Assembly: GCA_030430575.1 (NCBI GenBank)
Contig: JAUIKF010000006.1
Coordinates: forward strand, 62,001-126,000
From: Bacteroidia bacterium
Lineage (GTDB): Bacteria > Bacteroidota > Bacteroidia > J057
Direction of reading: 5' to 3'
DNA length: 64,000 bases
The translations under genes and the position numbers were made by a program. Positions 9,013 to 17,765 of this stretch are shown one piece after another (position 1 is the first letter of the stretch; every line of letters begins with the position of its first letter). A model generated the notes under the pieces. The model made no database searches and was not told where the DNA came from. It worked only from the letters and a program-made list of their open reading frames with translations.

Positions 9013-10104
9013 TTATAAAGGTTTATATTTAGCGCCTTTGAAAATTTCTTCATATGCCGTCTGGGAAACGAGGTCTGCAACGGAAAGGTCAGAATGGAGC
9101 CTAGCGTAGTTATCCACAATTCGCCAACCAAGAAACTGTGCCAATCGGGGAGCAGAGACATGAGAGACTTCGGCTGTGAATGGACGCTCCACCAGATATT
9201 TCTGATAAGCCATATAATCAGTTTCAAATAGGGAAGGAGCCAAGTCCTTATAAATATCTTTTTCAAAATGATACGCCCAAGCCATTTCTTCAGCGCTATA
9301 AGCCATCTTGATGGAATCTGGGATTTGCGGGATCAGTTGATCGACTAAATAGATTTTAAGCCCCTCACGGATCATGTGATCGAGTAGGGTAGGTTGTCCT
9401 TGGACATTGACTTGGGGGACAGTTCCCTCTGCCAATTCGGAGGCGATATTAGCCTCTAGGTAGGAAGGTTGAAAGCGTCGCCTGATATATTGAGGAAGAT
9501 TCGGGGAATAATAAGGCCAATTATTCCCCATAAAATAATGAAGACCAATGCTAATATAGCCTTGAGGGGCAAGTAACTGATCTACCCTTTGCATGCGCCC
9601 AGAAGGGTCATAGCCATTTACATGGGTACGGATCGCGGGAATTGCTACTTCGGGGAAGTACTTATGATAGCGCTTAAATAAGGGAGTTAGTCGGGCCTCA
9701 AATGGAAATTCAGCAGGAAAAGTAGCCTGAATGGTATCCAATAAGGCTAGCATATTTGAATCAGCAAAGACAGTCCCAACTTGCAGGGCAATGGCTGAAT
9801 CAGTTTCTGCTTCTGATAAAGGAGGCAACCCTTGTCGTGTACGGGCTTCATTATAAAGGTCAATTCCTGCAAAATAATAGAGAAAATCACGTTCATGCGC
9901 TAAATTTTGCGCATATGCAGAAAAAAATGCAGCTTCAGGCTTACTTTTTAGCAATTTTGCCGTCTCAAAAAGCGACTGATCTACTCGTTGAAAATCAAGT
10001 TGAAGGTCAATACCTTGAATGTCTGCGTCGGGGTCACTTTCACAACCAATGATGCCCATACAAGTCATTATTGCCAGGCTAACTAAGAGGATTTGGTTTC
10101 TCAT
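9013..10104 (-). CDS. gldB: GldB-like gliding motility lipoprotein
   Basis: A 363-residue lipoprotein; the signal segment ends in MGIIGCESD with Cys21 as the lipidation site. The body shows the GldB pattern: GYISIGLHYFMGNNWPYY (a Gly-His/Asp-phe block typical of the family), MIREGLKIYL, and the C-terminal QFLGWRIVDNYAR...EEIFKGAKYKPL, which closely resembles the GldB ending. GldB is essential for gliding in Flavobacterium johnsoniae; its biochemical role is unknown, though the fold is related to DUF2268-type metallopeptidases. It is divergent from the PorT-like gene. Confidence 0.8.
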   Translation of the reverse strand: MRNQILLVSLAIMTCMGIIGCESDPDADIQGIDLQLDFQRVDQSLFETAKLLKSKPEAAFFSAYAQNLAHERDFLYYFAGIDLYNEARTRQGLPPLSEAETDSAIALQVGTVFADSNMLALLDTIQATFPAEFPFEARLTPLFKRYHKYFPEVAIPAIRTHVNGYDPSGRMQRVDQLLAPQGYISIGLHYFMGNNWPYYSPNLPQYIRRRFQPSYLEANIASELAEGTVPQVNVQGQPTLLDHMIREGLKIYLVDQLIPQIPDSIKMAYSAEEMAWAYHFEKDIYKDLAPSLFETDYMAYQKYLVERPFTAEVSHVSAPRLAQFLGWRIVDNYARLHSDLSVADLVSQTAYEEIFKGAKYKPL

Positions 10105-10208
10105 GTATATTAAGGGAAATTTTACTCAAAAAAACGCGTTTTCTTGCCGTAAATTGCAACGTCTTGGAACCAGTTTTCATCTTACAATAATAAAGACACA
10201 CCTAAACT

Positions 10209-10859
10209 ATGAAAAAAAGAACTTTCTTATCACTAATCTTCATCTTTGGCCTCGGTACAGCCCTGATGGCTCAGGAAGGATTTAAAATCGGCCTACGGTT
10301 TTCACCAAACATTGCATGGGCCACTATCATCGAGTCGGATGACAAAGACCGAGTTGATTTGGGGCAAAAGTCTTCTGTAGGCTATGGATATGGCCTCATG
10401 ATCAATTATGGCTTTACGGAGAATTATGCCATCAATACGGGTGCTCATATCGTCAATCGTTCGTTTGAGTCTGTTGATACGCTCAACAATGCTGTAGCTA
10501 CCCGTTATACTGCAGTGGAGATTCCTTTAGGGTTCAAGTTACGCTCCAATGAAATTGGTAGTGGTGTACACGTCAGGGGACTTTTTGGAATAACCCTTGA
10601 CCTCAATACAGGTTATAAGCAAAGCGTGACCCAAGCAAGCGGAGATGTCGCTATTTCTCGAAATACCGATCGCGCCAATATTTTCTCTACCTCCTTCATC
10701 TTTGGCGGAGGGGTAGAAATCGAGCAAGACTTCGGCACTTTCGATATTGGCCTTACAGCCCACCGCGGCCTGATGAATGTTAATAACAGGACCAATGGCT
10801 TCAAGGACCTTATCGTTCGCCTGAACTATGTCTCACTGGATTTGGGGTATTATTTTTAG
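10209..10859 (+). CDS. PorT-like outer membrane beta-barrel protein
   Basis: A 216-residue protein with a clear signal peptide (MKKRTFLSLIFIFGLGTALMAQ, cleavage after AQ) followed by alternating amphipathic strands and the C-terminal aromatic ending YVSLDLGYYF, as in small outer membrane barrels. It resembles the PorT family, one member of which is required for T9SS in Porphyromonas, but most family members have no assigned role. Divergent from the GldB-like gene, ~100 bases apart, and followed by a strong terminator. Confidence 0.7.
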   Translation: MKKRTFLSLIFIFGLGTALMAQEGFKIGLRFSPNIAWATIIESDDKDRVDLGQKSSVGYGYGLMINYGFTENYAINTGAHIVNRSFESVDTLNNAVATRYTAVEIPLGFKLRSNEIGSGVHVRGLFGITLDLNTGYKQSVTQASGDVAISRNTDRANIFSTSFIFGGGVEIEQDFGTFDIGLTAHRGLMNVNNRTNGFKDLIVRLNYVSLDLGYYF

Positions 10860-10884
10860 GAATAGAACAAGTATCTACAAAAAG

Positions 10885-10919
10885 GCTCCAGAAAGTTTCA
10901 ATACTTCTGGAGCTTTTTT
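10885..10919 (+). terminator. Intrinsic terminator shared by two convergent genes
   Basis: Nine-bp perfect stem GCTCCAGAA/TTCTGGAGC (10885-10893, 10905-10913) with an 11-base loop and six Ts. Its T-tract runs into the stop codon (10918-10920) of the convergent SecB-like gene; an A-run upstream makes it potentially bidirectional. Confidence 0.85.
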
Positions 10920-11403
10920 ATTCTTCTTTTTCCATTAACTCATTCGGGTCAATAATAGGGAGAATACTCCCCTCTAATAAAGTACCTCTTGTCTTTACCA
11001 GAATCATTCCTCTGGCAGTTGAATAAGCAATTGCTAATAAATGTCTCATTAGGATACCGTCAACATGAAGTTTTTTGACACCTAATTCATCTTCTTTGAC
11101 CAAGTCATCAAAATTATCTATTTCAAATGTAAAACCGATCCTAAAATACCCAATAGAATCCACCTCCTGGACTTCATTTTGTTGGACCTTAACTTCTGCA
11201 TCAGTATGGATATTTAGTAATATTTGTACACGTTTTTCCTCGATATGAAATCCTTCTTCTGATTCAATTCTAAAACCAATACCGGTTAACTCTTCTGGTG
11301 AGAAATAGGTTCCCTTTTGTCCTCCCACATTAAAAGAAAGGATTCGCGCATCAGCCATATGGACCATGCTGCTTTTAAATAGCGTATTTGACTGTTTCGC
11401 CAT
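10918..11403 (-). CDS. SecB-like chaperone of a putative TAC system
   Basis: A 161-residue acidic protein of SecB length (E. coli SecB, 155). The central strands VQILLNIHTDAEV...IGYFRIGFTFEID and the C-terminal helix and tail AIAYSTARGMILVKTRG...ILPIIDPNEL copy the SecB layout, where PYAR..I..LT..GGFPPL..P.DF ends the fold. It is the third gene of an operon, 9 bases after the HTH antitoxin gene. In toxin-antitoxin-chaperone systems such as Mycobacterium tuberculosis HigB1-HigA1-Rv1957, a dedicated SecB binds the C-terminal tail of the antitoxin and protects it from aggregation and proteolysis. That role is inferred here from fold and order. A housekeeping SecB is less likely, given the context. 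Confidence 0.72.
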   Translation of the reverse strand: MAKQSNTLFKSSMVHMADARILSFNVGGQKGTYFSPEELTGIGFRIESEEGFHIEEKRVQILLNIHTDAEVKVQQNEVQEVDSIGYFRIGFTFEIDNFDDLVKEDELGVKKLHVDGILMRHLLAIAYSTARGMILVKTRGTLLEGSILPIIDPNELMEKEE

Positions 11404-11412
11404 AAATAACCT

Positions 11413-11889
11413 TTATGAGACTGCTTGAATATTTCTGTTGATGGTTACATTACTTTTTACAACTTTGAGCATAAGGGCCTCCTTTGAATAGGTAGCCATT
11501 TCAGGACTGATATGCCCAGTTATATTGTAGGAACCGTCCTTTAATGAATTCCTTTGTTGTTTCCTCTTGAAAGAAACGACTTTACCAAATGCCGTTGGGA
11601 TTTCAATCTCCGATGATTCACGAGAACGAATAGGAGTGAGAATAATATCTTCCCCTAATGCAACCTCTAATCTTGTAATCGTTTTGAGAGTTAAGTTATG
11701 CAGCCCTGAAAGCATACGACTAACTTCAGGTTCTGATTTTCCAAGTTTTTCAGCTAGATCACGCTGGGTCATTCCATTTCGCTCAAGAATTGACAAAACT
11801 TGTTTTGTTATATCTAAGTTTTTCTGAACAAACCGCTTATTTTCAGGCTTAACATCTTCGAGTGCTTTTTTGAAATATTTACTTGCCAT
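11413..11889 (-). CDS. HigA-like HTH antitoxin with C-terminal extension
   Basis: A 158-residue protein. Residues ~30-85 form a Cro/C1-type helix-turn-helix (NGMTQRDLAEKLGKSEPEVSRMLSG...LEVALG). An additional ~65-residue tail follows (FGKVVSFKRKQQRNSL... GHISPEMATYSKEALMLKV...), longer than plain HigA antitoxins. In known TAC antitoxins such a tail is the chaperone-addiction region that needs the SecB-like partner. The gene lies 41 bases after the toxin gene and 9 before the chaperone gene. It probably neutralises the toxin and represses the operon through the palindrome at 12521-12542. The identity of the tail as a chaperone-addiction region is inference. Confidence 0.75.
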   Translation of the reverse strand: MASKYFKKALEDVKPENKRFVQKNLDITKQVLSILERNGMTQRDLAEKLGKSEPEVSRMLSGLHNLTLKTITRLEVALGEDIILTPIRSRESSEIEIPTAFGKVVSFKRKQQRNSLKDGSYNITGHISPEMATYSKEALMLKVVKSNVTINRNIQAVS

Positions 11890-11930
11890 GATAGAATTTT
11901 TTATGTAGACAAAGAAGTTTCAAGTTAAAA

Positions 11931-12455
11931 TCATCCTGGTAGCCAAAGTTCTAAATCTCCATTTAAAGTGTTTCCCTCAATCCAAATTTCTTTATGAATT
12001 AGTTTTCGTGTTAGCTCCCTGGCTATATTCTTTGCCAATCGAAGGTGCGGAAGAATATCTGGACTATCCTCATTCTTCTGACTAGTTTTGATACCACCTC
12101 CACACAAAATTATTATACCTGGAGGAAAAGGGATGCAATAAAGTCGTAATTTGGGCTGATAGGTTTGAAGGAATTTGAGATTTTTATCCTTTATCATTTT
12201 AGGAGGAAGCCCTTTGGCCTCATCTTCATGGCGTAAAACACAAACTTCAAGGCCTTGCTTTCCAATTTCTTTAATCCAAGTATTGAGGTGGTCAAAGGCA
12301 TCTTTATATCCTTTTTGATAATGGAGGTAATCAGGGTCTGAAAATCTAGCCCAAAAGGCATCTGTTTCTGAAAGTTCCTTCTCTTCATCACGAACCATAT
12401 AAAAATTGACTTTGTCAAAAAATGCAAACTCTTCAATAAGAAATATTTTAGACAA
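11931..12455 (-). CDS. RelE/HigB-like toxin of a putative TAC system
   Basis: A 174-residue protein, first gene of the operon. The C-terminal half carries a RelE/HigB-like core: KLRLYCIPFPPGIIILCGGGIKTSQKNED followed by a helix with several basic residues (RLAKNIARELTRK), matching the RLFY....IIVL..G..KK.QK pattern of ribosome-dependent mRNA interferases. The N-terminal ~95 residues are an extra region, since classical HigB is only ~90-130 residues. There is no in-frame ATG at the front: the frame opens after a TAA, and the first plausible start is TTG at 12455; ATG at 12398 would be internal. Weak initiation could keep toxin below antitoxin. mRNA cleavage is inferred from the family. Confidence 0.68.
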   Translation of the reverse strand: MSKIFLIEEFAFFDKVNFYMVRDEEKELSETDAFWARFSDPDYLHYQKGYKDAFDHLNTWIKEIGKQGLEVCVLRHEDEAKGLPPKMIKDKNLKFLQTYQPKLRLYCIPFPPGIIILCGGGIKTSQKNEDSPDILPHLRLAKNIARELTRKLIHKEIWIEGNTLNGDLELWLPG

Positions 12456-12520
12456 AATAGGGCTATTATGGATTCTTTAAGAATAATATTAATAACAACC
12501 TTGTTAAGGTATTTACGGAT

Positions 12521-12550
12521 CACTTATCATATATGTTAAGTGCAAAGGTA
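12521..12550 (-). promoter_or_regulatory. TAC operon promoter with overlapping palindromic operator
   Basis: On the minus strand TACCTTTG (12550-12543) matches the Bacteroidota -7 box perfectly. Directly downstream lies a 22-bp palindrome at 12521-12542: outer arms CACTTA and TAAGTG, core CATATATG, one mismatched pair only. The predicted transcription start falls inside the palindrome, so a dimeric HTH antitoxin bound there would block initiation. A TTG lies 23 bases before the -7 box, slightly farther than usual. The leader to the TTG start is about 80 bases. Confidence 0.7.
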
Positions 12551-12574
12551 CACCTTTTTGTGACTATTAAAAAC

Positions 12575-12613
12575 AAAAAACTGCAAGTGAAAAGCCTCCA
12601 CTTGCAGTTTTTT
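12575..12613 (-). terminator. Bidirectional intrinsic terminator
   Basis: Perfect 15-bp stem: AAAAAACTGCAAGTG at 12575-12589 pairs with 12599-12613, 9-base loop. The T-run appears on both strands. It ends the SH3-domain gene and isolates the TAC promoter from readthrough. Confidence 0.88.
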
Positions 12614-12671
12614 GTTAAGGCGAAACCACGCTCGAACGATCAGCCTCTCGAAAGCTCGAACTTTCCTTTAG

Positions 12672-13811
12672 CTACTCCTTCACAAAGTAGATAATCTCAG
12701 CTTCTACACTTTTGTAATCATTGCCAAACAAGGCTTCTATACAAGGCACAGAGAGGCCTATTACTTGAGGACGAGAATCCGACAGGCGATTGATGATTTC
12801 AATCTCTACAAACCCGGGGTTATCGGGAATATTGAGAAGGACACGGGTACCTTTAGGAAGGGTCTTATGGTAGCCATAATAGATAGATTTGGCATTGTCA
12901 GGCCCTTTTACAGGGAAAATACCTCCTTTTTCTGTGACCTTGGTATAGTTCTGACCTGTATTCGCGTCATAGACTTTTTCTTCAAAATAGTTGCCTCCCG
13001 ACGAGGCATTGATGACCTGCTCGGGTTGGTCCAGGCTACGGGTACGCTGCGTTTGGGCAGTAGATGTGCCAGGGGTGCCATTAGTGCTTTGACTGCCCAT
13101 ATCCCTTGTTCTTTCTTCTGCGGCTGATTGGCTAGCCAATAGTACATTGTTTTCTACCTCTTTCAGGACAACGTCCTTCAGGGGAGATTGGTCAAAACCT
13201 GGCTGACGACGGATCGCTTCTAAGGCCGCTATGCGATCGCGTACATTATCTTTGCCATTGGCCTTGTCAAGGAGGCTTGCGACTGCGAGATCCGAATTAT
13301 CGATGCTGATTGGTTCTACATTGCCCACGCGTTTGATCCATCCTTTTTTGTCGCGCTCTTTTCCTACCAAATAAATCCAGTCATCATGGAAGTCTCCCAT
13401 AGCTGCTATCTCTCCTTTTTCAAATGAGCTGGTGCTGATAGAGGTCGCTGATCCTGGACTGGCATAAATAGGAGAATGGGTCATCACGACCACAGAAGAT
13501 GCATTTTTGTCAAATAAATAGCGATGAACCCAACCGATATTTCCACTTTCTGACACGGCTTTGTCATACATTTTACCGTCGGCATTGACGTATGCAGAAT
13601 CGCCAAGAAGGCGTAGTTCCTGGCCGAAGTAGATGGGTTCTACATATTGAGCTTGCTTACCAGGAGCGGCACGCATGCCAGCTACAGGCCATAAGCAGAT
13701 AGCTGTTTCCAGTGGAGCATTGGTGGCAGGCGCAGCGCCACGATTTTGGGCGGGTAGACTTCCGAAGATTGCCAGAAGACCTACCATGAGATAATACTTT
13801 AAGTGTTTCAA
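12672..13811 (-). CDS. Secreted SH3b-domain protein with RlpA-like C terminus
   Basis: A 379-residue exported protein (signal peptide to SLPAQ, residue 22). Residues ~35-165 hold two bacterial SH3-like units (LETAICLWPVAGMRAAPG... and VVVMTHSPIYASPGS...GWIKRV). A low-complexity Ser/Thr/Gln linker around 235-265 follows. The last ~90 residues (YYGYHKTLPKGTRVLLNIPDN...IEIINRLSDSRPQVIGLS) fit the double-psi beta-barrel pattern of RlpA, including the YHKTLPKGT block. RlpA-like folds bind or cleave peptidoglycan glycan strands and SH3b units bind wall peptides, so a cell-wall role is likely; catalytic residues cannot be confirmed by eye. Confidence 0.7.
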   Translation of the reverse strand: MKHLKYYLMVGLLAIFGSLPAQNRGAAPATNAPLETAICLWPVAGMRAAPGKQAQYVEPIYFGQELRLLGDSAYVNADGKMYDKAVSESGNIGWVHRYLFDKNASSVVVMTHSPIYASPGSATSISTSSFEKGEIAAMGDFHDDWIYLVGKERDKKGWIKRVGNVEPISIDNSDLAVASLLDKANGKDNVRDRIAALEAIRRQPGFDQSPLKDVVLKEVENNVLLASQSAAEERTRDMGSQSTNGTPGTSTAQTQRTRSLDQPEQVINASSGGNYFEEKVYDANTGQNYTKVTEKGGIFPVKGPDNAKSIYYGYHKTLPKGTRVLLNIPDNPGFVEIEIINRLSDSRPQVIGLSVPCIEALFGNDYKSVEAEIIYFVKE

Positions 13812-13918
13812 AACTGTTTGTTTTTTTATTTGCTTAAAAATCGTAAGAATCTTTTAAGGAACAAAAATATCTACGAAAAAAAACATTGTAACTATGTATC
13901 AAAAACGGCCTTTTTGCC

Positions 13919-16249
13919 CTAAAATTCTACCTTATAGCTAATGATAGGCAAAATACTTGCGCCAACCAAGGTTACCTCGCGATCTAGCAGGGCATCGTAT
14001 TCACGGTATTCAGGTAAGGCGTTTTGCAGCATGTTTTTGACCTGTACAGCCCAGATATGGGAGGCATTTGGCCGATTTTTACGGTAGGTAAAGGTAAAAT
14101 CTAAGACCACGAGTGTCTGTTCTGATTGAGACCATGCAAGTGACTCATCGAATACGGTCTCTCGTGCCAATCGGGAAGCATCTAAATCAATGGGGGTATA
14201 ACGCCGCCCTCCTGTAATAGCCAGTGCGCCATTGAATCCTAAGAGGTTACTTTTTGTATTTCCTACCGCCAGTTCTTTGCCCATCAACAGATTAGCCTTG
14301 AAGTGGTTGTTGAAGGCGGAATTTCGCTCAATCCCATCTCCCCCTGTATATTTGGCATCAAATACGCTGATATTGAACAAATAGTAAAGCCCATTTTCTG
14401 TGAATCGCTCTAAACTCGCATCTATGCCCATATTATAGCCTGTCCCGTCGCTGACCAAGGCACGGATTTCGTCTAGTTCACTGAGGTTAAGGGCCGAAAA
14501 AGAACCTCCTGCTTCCACGGGCACATTCAGTAATCGCTGATAATAGGCTTCAATCCTGAGTTTATGGTTTCGGAGAAATCGCAAATAATATCCCAGAACC
14601 CAATGGTGACTTTTGACAAAATCTAACTCTAGGTTCGGCTGGGAAAGGCTATCAGGACGCATCACATAGGTGCCAAAATGTTCTACTTGACTGTGTAGGC
14701 CATAGCCAAATGCAAGCGATTGGTGATTGCTCAATTGGTATTTGAGTCCGAGGCGAGGTTCTATGGAGGATTGGTTATTCAGGTTAAAATGAAGAAAGTG
14801 TGCGCCGATATTGGCGGTGAACTTATCTGTCAAGCGAAAACTCGATTGGGAATACGCTTGTAGGCGGTAGGTCCTACCCCTTTCGTCAACGAGGGTGTTC
14901 AGCACCCCATTTACATAGTCATAATGTTCTGTAAACTGCTCATGCTGTGTCGTGGTGAGCATGACGCCTGTTTTGTTGACATGGTGGTCGCCAAAAATAT
15001 GCTTCAACGAAGTACTGAAACTAAAGGGTTGGCGCTTGTATTGGTTACGGTCACGAAGCCTGAAGACTAGGTCTTCTTCTAGGTAAGTTTTATTATCAAT
15101 CAAATCACTATAGGAACCCACCAAAGCTGATTTCCACACAGTTTTTTCCCCAATTAACAACTTATGTGTCGCCCCTAATGCGCCCATATCAGAACCTAAT
15201 TCCAATTCAAATCGGTCCAAGTCCTCCACCCACAAACTCGGATCGAGCTCCGCTTCTCGCAGGCGGGTACTTAATCCGCCAATCCCAAATACCCCAAAGG
15301 TGCCCGCTTTTGTTGGGAAATTTAGCTTAAAGGAGATGTCTTGAAATTCTGGTAGGGAAAGGTAATTGATGAGGAGGTTGGCAGCAGTGAGGGTAGAAAA
15401 GCGATAATTGACCAGGTAAGAGGCTTTTCCCCCTTTTTTGAAAGGGCCTTCGGCGGCGAGGTCTACGCCAAGGACACTGGCCTGAAGGGCGTACTGGCGC
15501 CTTTCGTTATTGCCATTGCGAAAGCGAATGTCAAAAACGCCTGCGGTCGCATTGCCAAACTCGGCAGGGAAGGCGCCTGTGAAGAAGTCAGAGTTGGCGA
15601 GGAGCTGATTGCTGAATATGGTAAAAGTGCCGCCAGCACTGCCTATGCGTGCAAAATGATTGGGATTGGGTAGTTCTATGCCTTCGAGGCGATAGAGTAA
15701 TCCACGCGGAGAATTGGCGCGGATGGAGATGAGGTTATCAGAGATAAAGGAATTGTCCATAACGCCAGGCATGGTCGCGACCAGTCGCGTAGGGTCATCC
15801 AACCCCCCTGCAAATTTGCGGGTCTCTTCAGCTTCAAATGAGATAGCACTGATGGTCGCCATTTCATTTTGTGGGCGTCCCTTCTCTCGGGGGGGAACCA
15901 AGGTCACTTCCTCCATCTCAAACGTCCTGACCTGCATTTCCACTTCTAATACCACCTCTCTCGCCGAACTCACGAGCACAGCAGGCATGGTAAAGCTCTC
16001 AAAATCAGGGTGGGCAAAAGCAATGTCATGTCTGCCTACTGGGACATCTTCTATGCGAAATTTGCCCTTTTCACCTGAAACTACGTCAATGGGAGGATCA
16101 ACTGTCAGAAGGCGAATCCCAACCCCTGGAAGGGGCTTTTGGGTGTAGGCGTCTCGTATTTCCCCACGGATAGTTTGAGCCGGAATTTGGGCAAAAAGGA
16201 AAGACATCCCTGCTAGCATGAGGGCAATAGAGAGAAGGATTTTTTTCAT
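13919..16249 (-). CDS. TonB-dependent receptor with carboxypeptidase-regulatory-like N domain
   Basis: A 776-residue outer membrane receptor. A signal peptide (MKKILLSIALML... to FAQ) precedes a CarboxypepD_reg-like domain (IRGEIRDAYTQKPLPGVGIRLL...), a plug domain (~residues 125-235, with SIRANSPRGLLYRLEGIELPNP) and a beta-barrel ending in an aromatic residue (ISYKVEF). It imports an unknown ligand with TonB energy. It lacks the SusC features and no SusD is adjacent. The frame extends to a TTG at 16258, but the ATG at 16249 gives the MKK signal peptide. The last residues and stop lie ~107 bases from the start of the next gene, so co-transcription is possible. Confidence 0.88.
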   Translation of the reverse strand: MKKILLSIALMLAGMSFLFAQIPAQTIRGEIRDAYTQKPLPGVGIRLLTVDPPIDVVSGEKGKFRIEDVPVGRHDIAFAHPDFESFTMPAVLVSSAREVVLEVEMQVRTFEMEEVTLVPPREKGRPQNEMATISAISFEAEETRKFAGGLDDPTRLVATMPGVMDNSFISDNLISIRANSPRGLLYRLEGIELPNPNHFARIGSAGGTFTIFSNQLLANSDFFTGAFPAEFGNATAGVFDIRFRNGNNERRQYALQASVLGVDLAAEGPFKKGGKASYLVNYRFSTLTAANLLINYLSLPEFQDISFKLNFPTKAGTFGVFGIGGLSTRLREAELDPSLWVEDLDRFELELGSDMGALGATHKLLIGEKTVWKSALVGSYSDLIDNKTYLEEDLVFRLRDRNQYKRQPFSFSTSLKHIFGDHHVNKTGVMLTTTQHEQFTEHYDYVNGVLNTLVDERGRTYRLQAYSQSSFRLTDKFTANIGAHFLHFNLNNQSSIEPRLGLKYQLSNHQSLAFGYGLHSQVEHFGTYVMRPDSLSQPNLELDFVKSHHWVLGYYLRFLRNHKLRIEAYYQRLLNVPVEAGGSFSALNLSELDEIRALVSDGTGYNMGIDASLERFTENGLYYLFNISVFDAKYTGGDGIERNSAFNNHFKANLLMGKELAVGNTKSNLLGFNGALAITGGRRYTPIDLDASRLARETVFDESLAWSQSEQTLVVLDFTFTYRKNRPNASHIWAVQVKNMLQNALPEYREYDALLDREVTLVGASILPIISYKVEF

Positions 16250-16311
16250 AATTGGCAAGATGTCAACCTGACAAAATTACGATTGTTTCTCTCAATCGGA
16301 AGTGACATAAA

Positions 16312-17664
16312 TCAGGGAGTCCCCTCATATATTTCCTCTGATTCCTCGAAGTCAAGGGAAAACTGTTTCAGCTCTTCCAAAATGGGGGCATATATCTCTG
16401 GGATGACGGGAATATGCACGCCTCGCGCTTTTATTTTTCCTTCCAACATCAGACGCGCTCCAATACCCGCTGGTAGGCCCACAGTCCGTGAAATTGCCGT
16501 ATGTTGATGGTCCAAACCCTCAGAAGCGAGCGATGAAGTCCGTTTATATGTCTGTCCCTTATAGGTATAAATAAATTCATGGACCATGATGAGGGTGTCC
16601 GTGTCTGAATCAGCGAACTTCCATTTCTCCATCAAAAGGTCTAGCAAGATTTCTGCTGGTGTCGCATTCTCACGCATGATTGGGCGATCTGAGCATATCT
16701 CAAGATAGCGCAACCGTTCCATCACTGGGCTATCGAGGCTTTCGCCGATAAAGGAAGCAAGCAGTTCTTCCACATTCTCTGGGCCTTTTGCAGGAAGGTA
16801 AGACCTGAGCCATTGGCCATAGGTGTTTTTATGGGAATCTGCGATTCGGTAGGTATTGTCGGTGACGCCAAGCTGGACCAGCACATTCCATGCTTCGCAA
16901 TACCCAGGCACCCGTAAAGTCCCCCTGATGAGCGTAGGTACATCCGCTAGGCCATACCGCTCACAATAAGGTAAGGAATCTCGATTGGCATATGCTTCCA
17001 ATTCCCCATAAGCGCCTGGGACTTTTACCGTATCGGTGATAGTAAATAGGCGATGGTAGGGGAGGTAGCGAAATTGCTGATCCCGAATATAGCGCGCAGC
17101 ACCTCCCTGGCCTGCTAGGACGACGTTCATGGGCATCCAGGTGAATTTGTATCCCCAAGGGTTGTTCTCGCAAGATGGGGAAACGAGGGCACCTGCATAG
17201 GACTTAAATGACATCAAGTCGCCGCCTTTGGATTTGATTTCATCTATATGTTGCATGGCACTCATATGATCGAGGCCAGGGTCTGCGCCCATTTCCGCCA
17301 GGAAAAGAAGATCCTTTTCTCGCGCAGCCTCATCCATTAGCTTAAGCTCAGGACTGATGTAAGATGCCGTGATCATATGCGTGCTGTGTGCCAGGCAGGC
17401 TTTCGCAACAGTCTTGTGCATATGGGCAGGCAAGAAGGAGGCTACAAGGTCGGCATCCTGGACTGATCGCTGAAGCAGATCATCATCTGCCAGGTCAAAA
17501 AAGATGGCCTTCGCCTTAGGGTGGCTGCCCACTTTTTCTTGTGCTAAAGCAAGGTTGTAATCGCCAACTACGATTTCCCAATCGTGTGACAAAGACTGAT
17601 CAAGCAAGTATTGAATGAAGTCTGTGGCAGAGCGACCAGCGCCCAAAATAAGTATGTGTTGCAT
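16312..17664 (-). CDS. Saccharopine dehydrogenase-like NAD(P)-dependent oxidoreductase
   Basis: A 450-residue cytoplasmic enzyme. The Rossmann motif ILILGAGRSATDF opens the protein; FLAEMGADPGLDHMSA is the conserved block of the saccharopine reductase (LYS9-type, glutamate-forming) family, and SFKSYAGALVSPSCENNPWGYKFTW corresponds to the SYCGGLP...NPLGYKFSW signature. It may form or cleave saccharopine or a similar opine; in bacteria such proteins also join carboxynorspermidine-type chemistry, so the substrate is open. The frame starts at a TTG at 17673, but ATG at 17664 sits just before the first strand. No lysine pathway gene adjoins it. Confidence 0.85.
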   Translation of the reverse strand: MQHILILGAGRSATDFIQYLLDQSLSHDWEIVVGDYNLALAQEKVGSHPKAKAIFFDLADDDLLQRSVQDADLVASFLPAHMHKTVAKACLAHSTHMITASYISPELKLMDEAAREKDLLFLAEMGADPGLDHMSAMQHIDEIKSKGGDLMSFKSYAGALVSPSCENNPWGYKFTWMPMNVVLAGQGGAARYIRDQQFRYLPYHRLFTITDTVKVPGAYGELEAYANRDSLPYCERYGLADVPTLIRGTLRVPGYCEAWNVLVQLGVTDNTYRIADSHKNTYGQWLRSYLPAKGPENVEELLASFIGESLDSPVMERLRYLEICSDRPIMRENATPAEILLDLLMEKWKFADSDTDTLIMVHEFIYTYKGQTYKRTSSLASEGLDHQHTAISRTVGLPAGIGARLMLEGKIKARGVHIPVIPEIYAPILEELKQFSLDFEESEEIYEGTP

Positions 17665-17701
17665 CGGCCGCAAGTTTACATCCTCTCGGTAAAAAGAACA
17701 A

Positions 17702-17731
17702 AAAAGTCCCCTCTTTTAGGAGGCGACTTTT
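17702..17731 (-). terminator. Terminator behind the TPR histidine kinase
   Basis: Stem AAAAGTC/GACTTTT (17702-17708 and 17725-17731) continuing through one C-C mismatch into CCTC/GAGG. On the minus strand it runs into TTTTTTGTTC. Confidence 0.75.
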
Positions 17732-17765
17732 CAGGATTTTCACAGGGTTATATTGTTACAGAAAG

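Noticed and set aside
12194-12523. Alternative minus-strand frame overlapping the toxin and its leader
   Set aside because: It would begin inside the operator and has no domain; the toxin frame carries RelE-like motifs.
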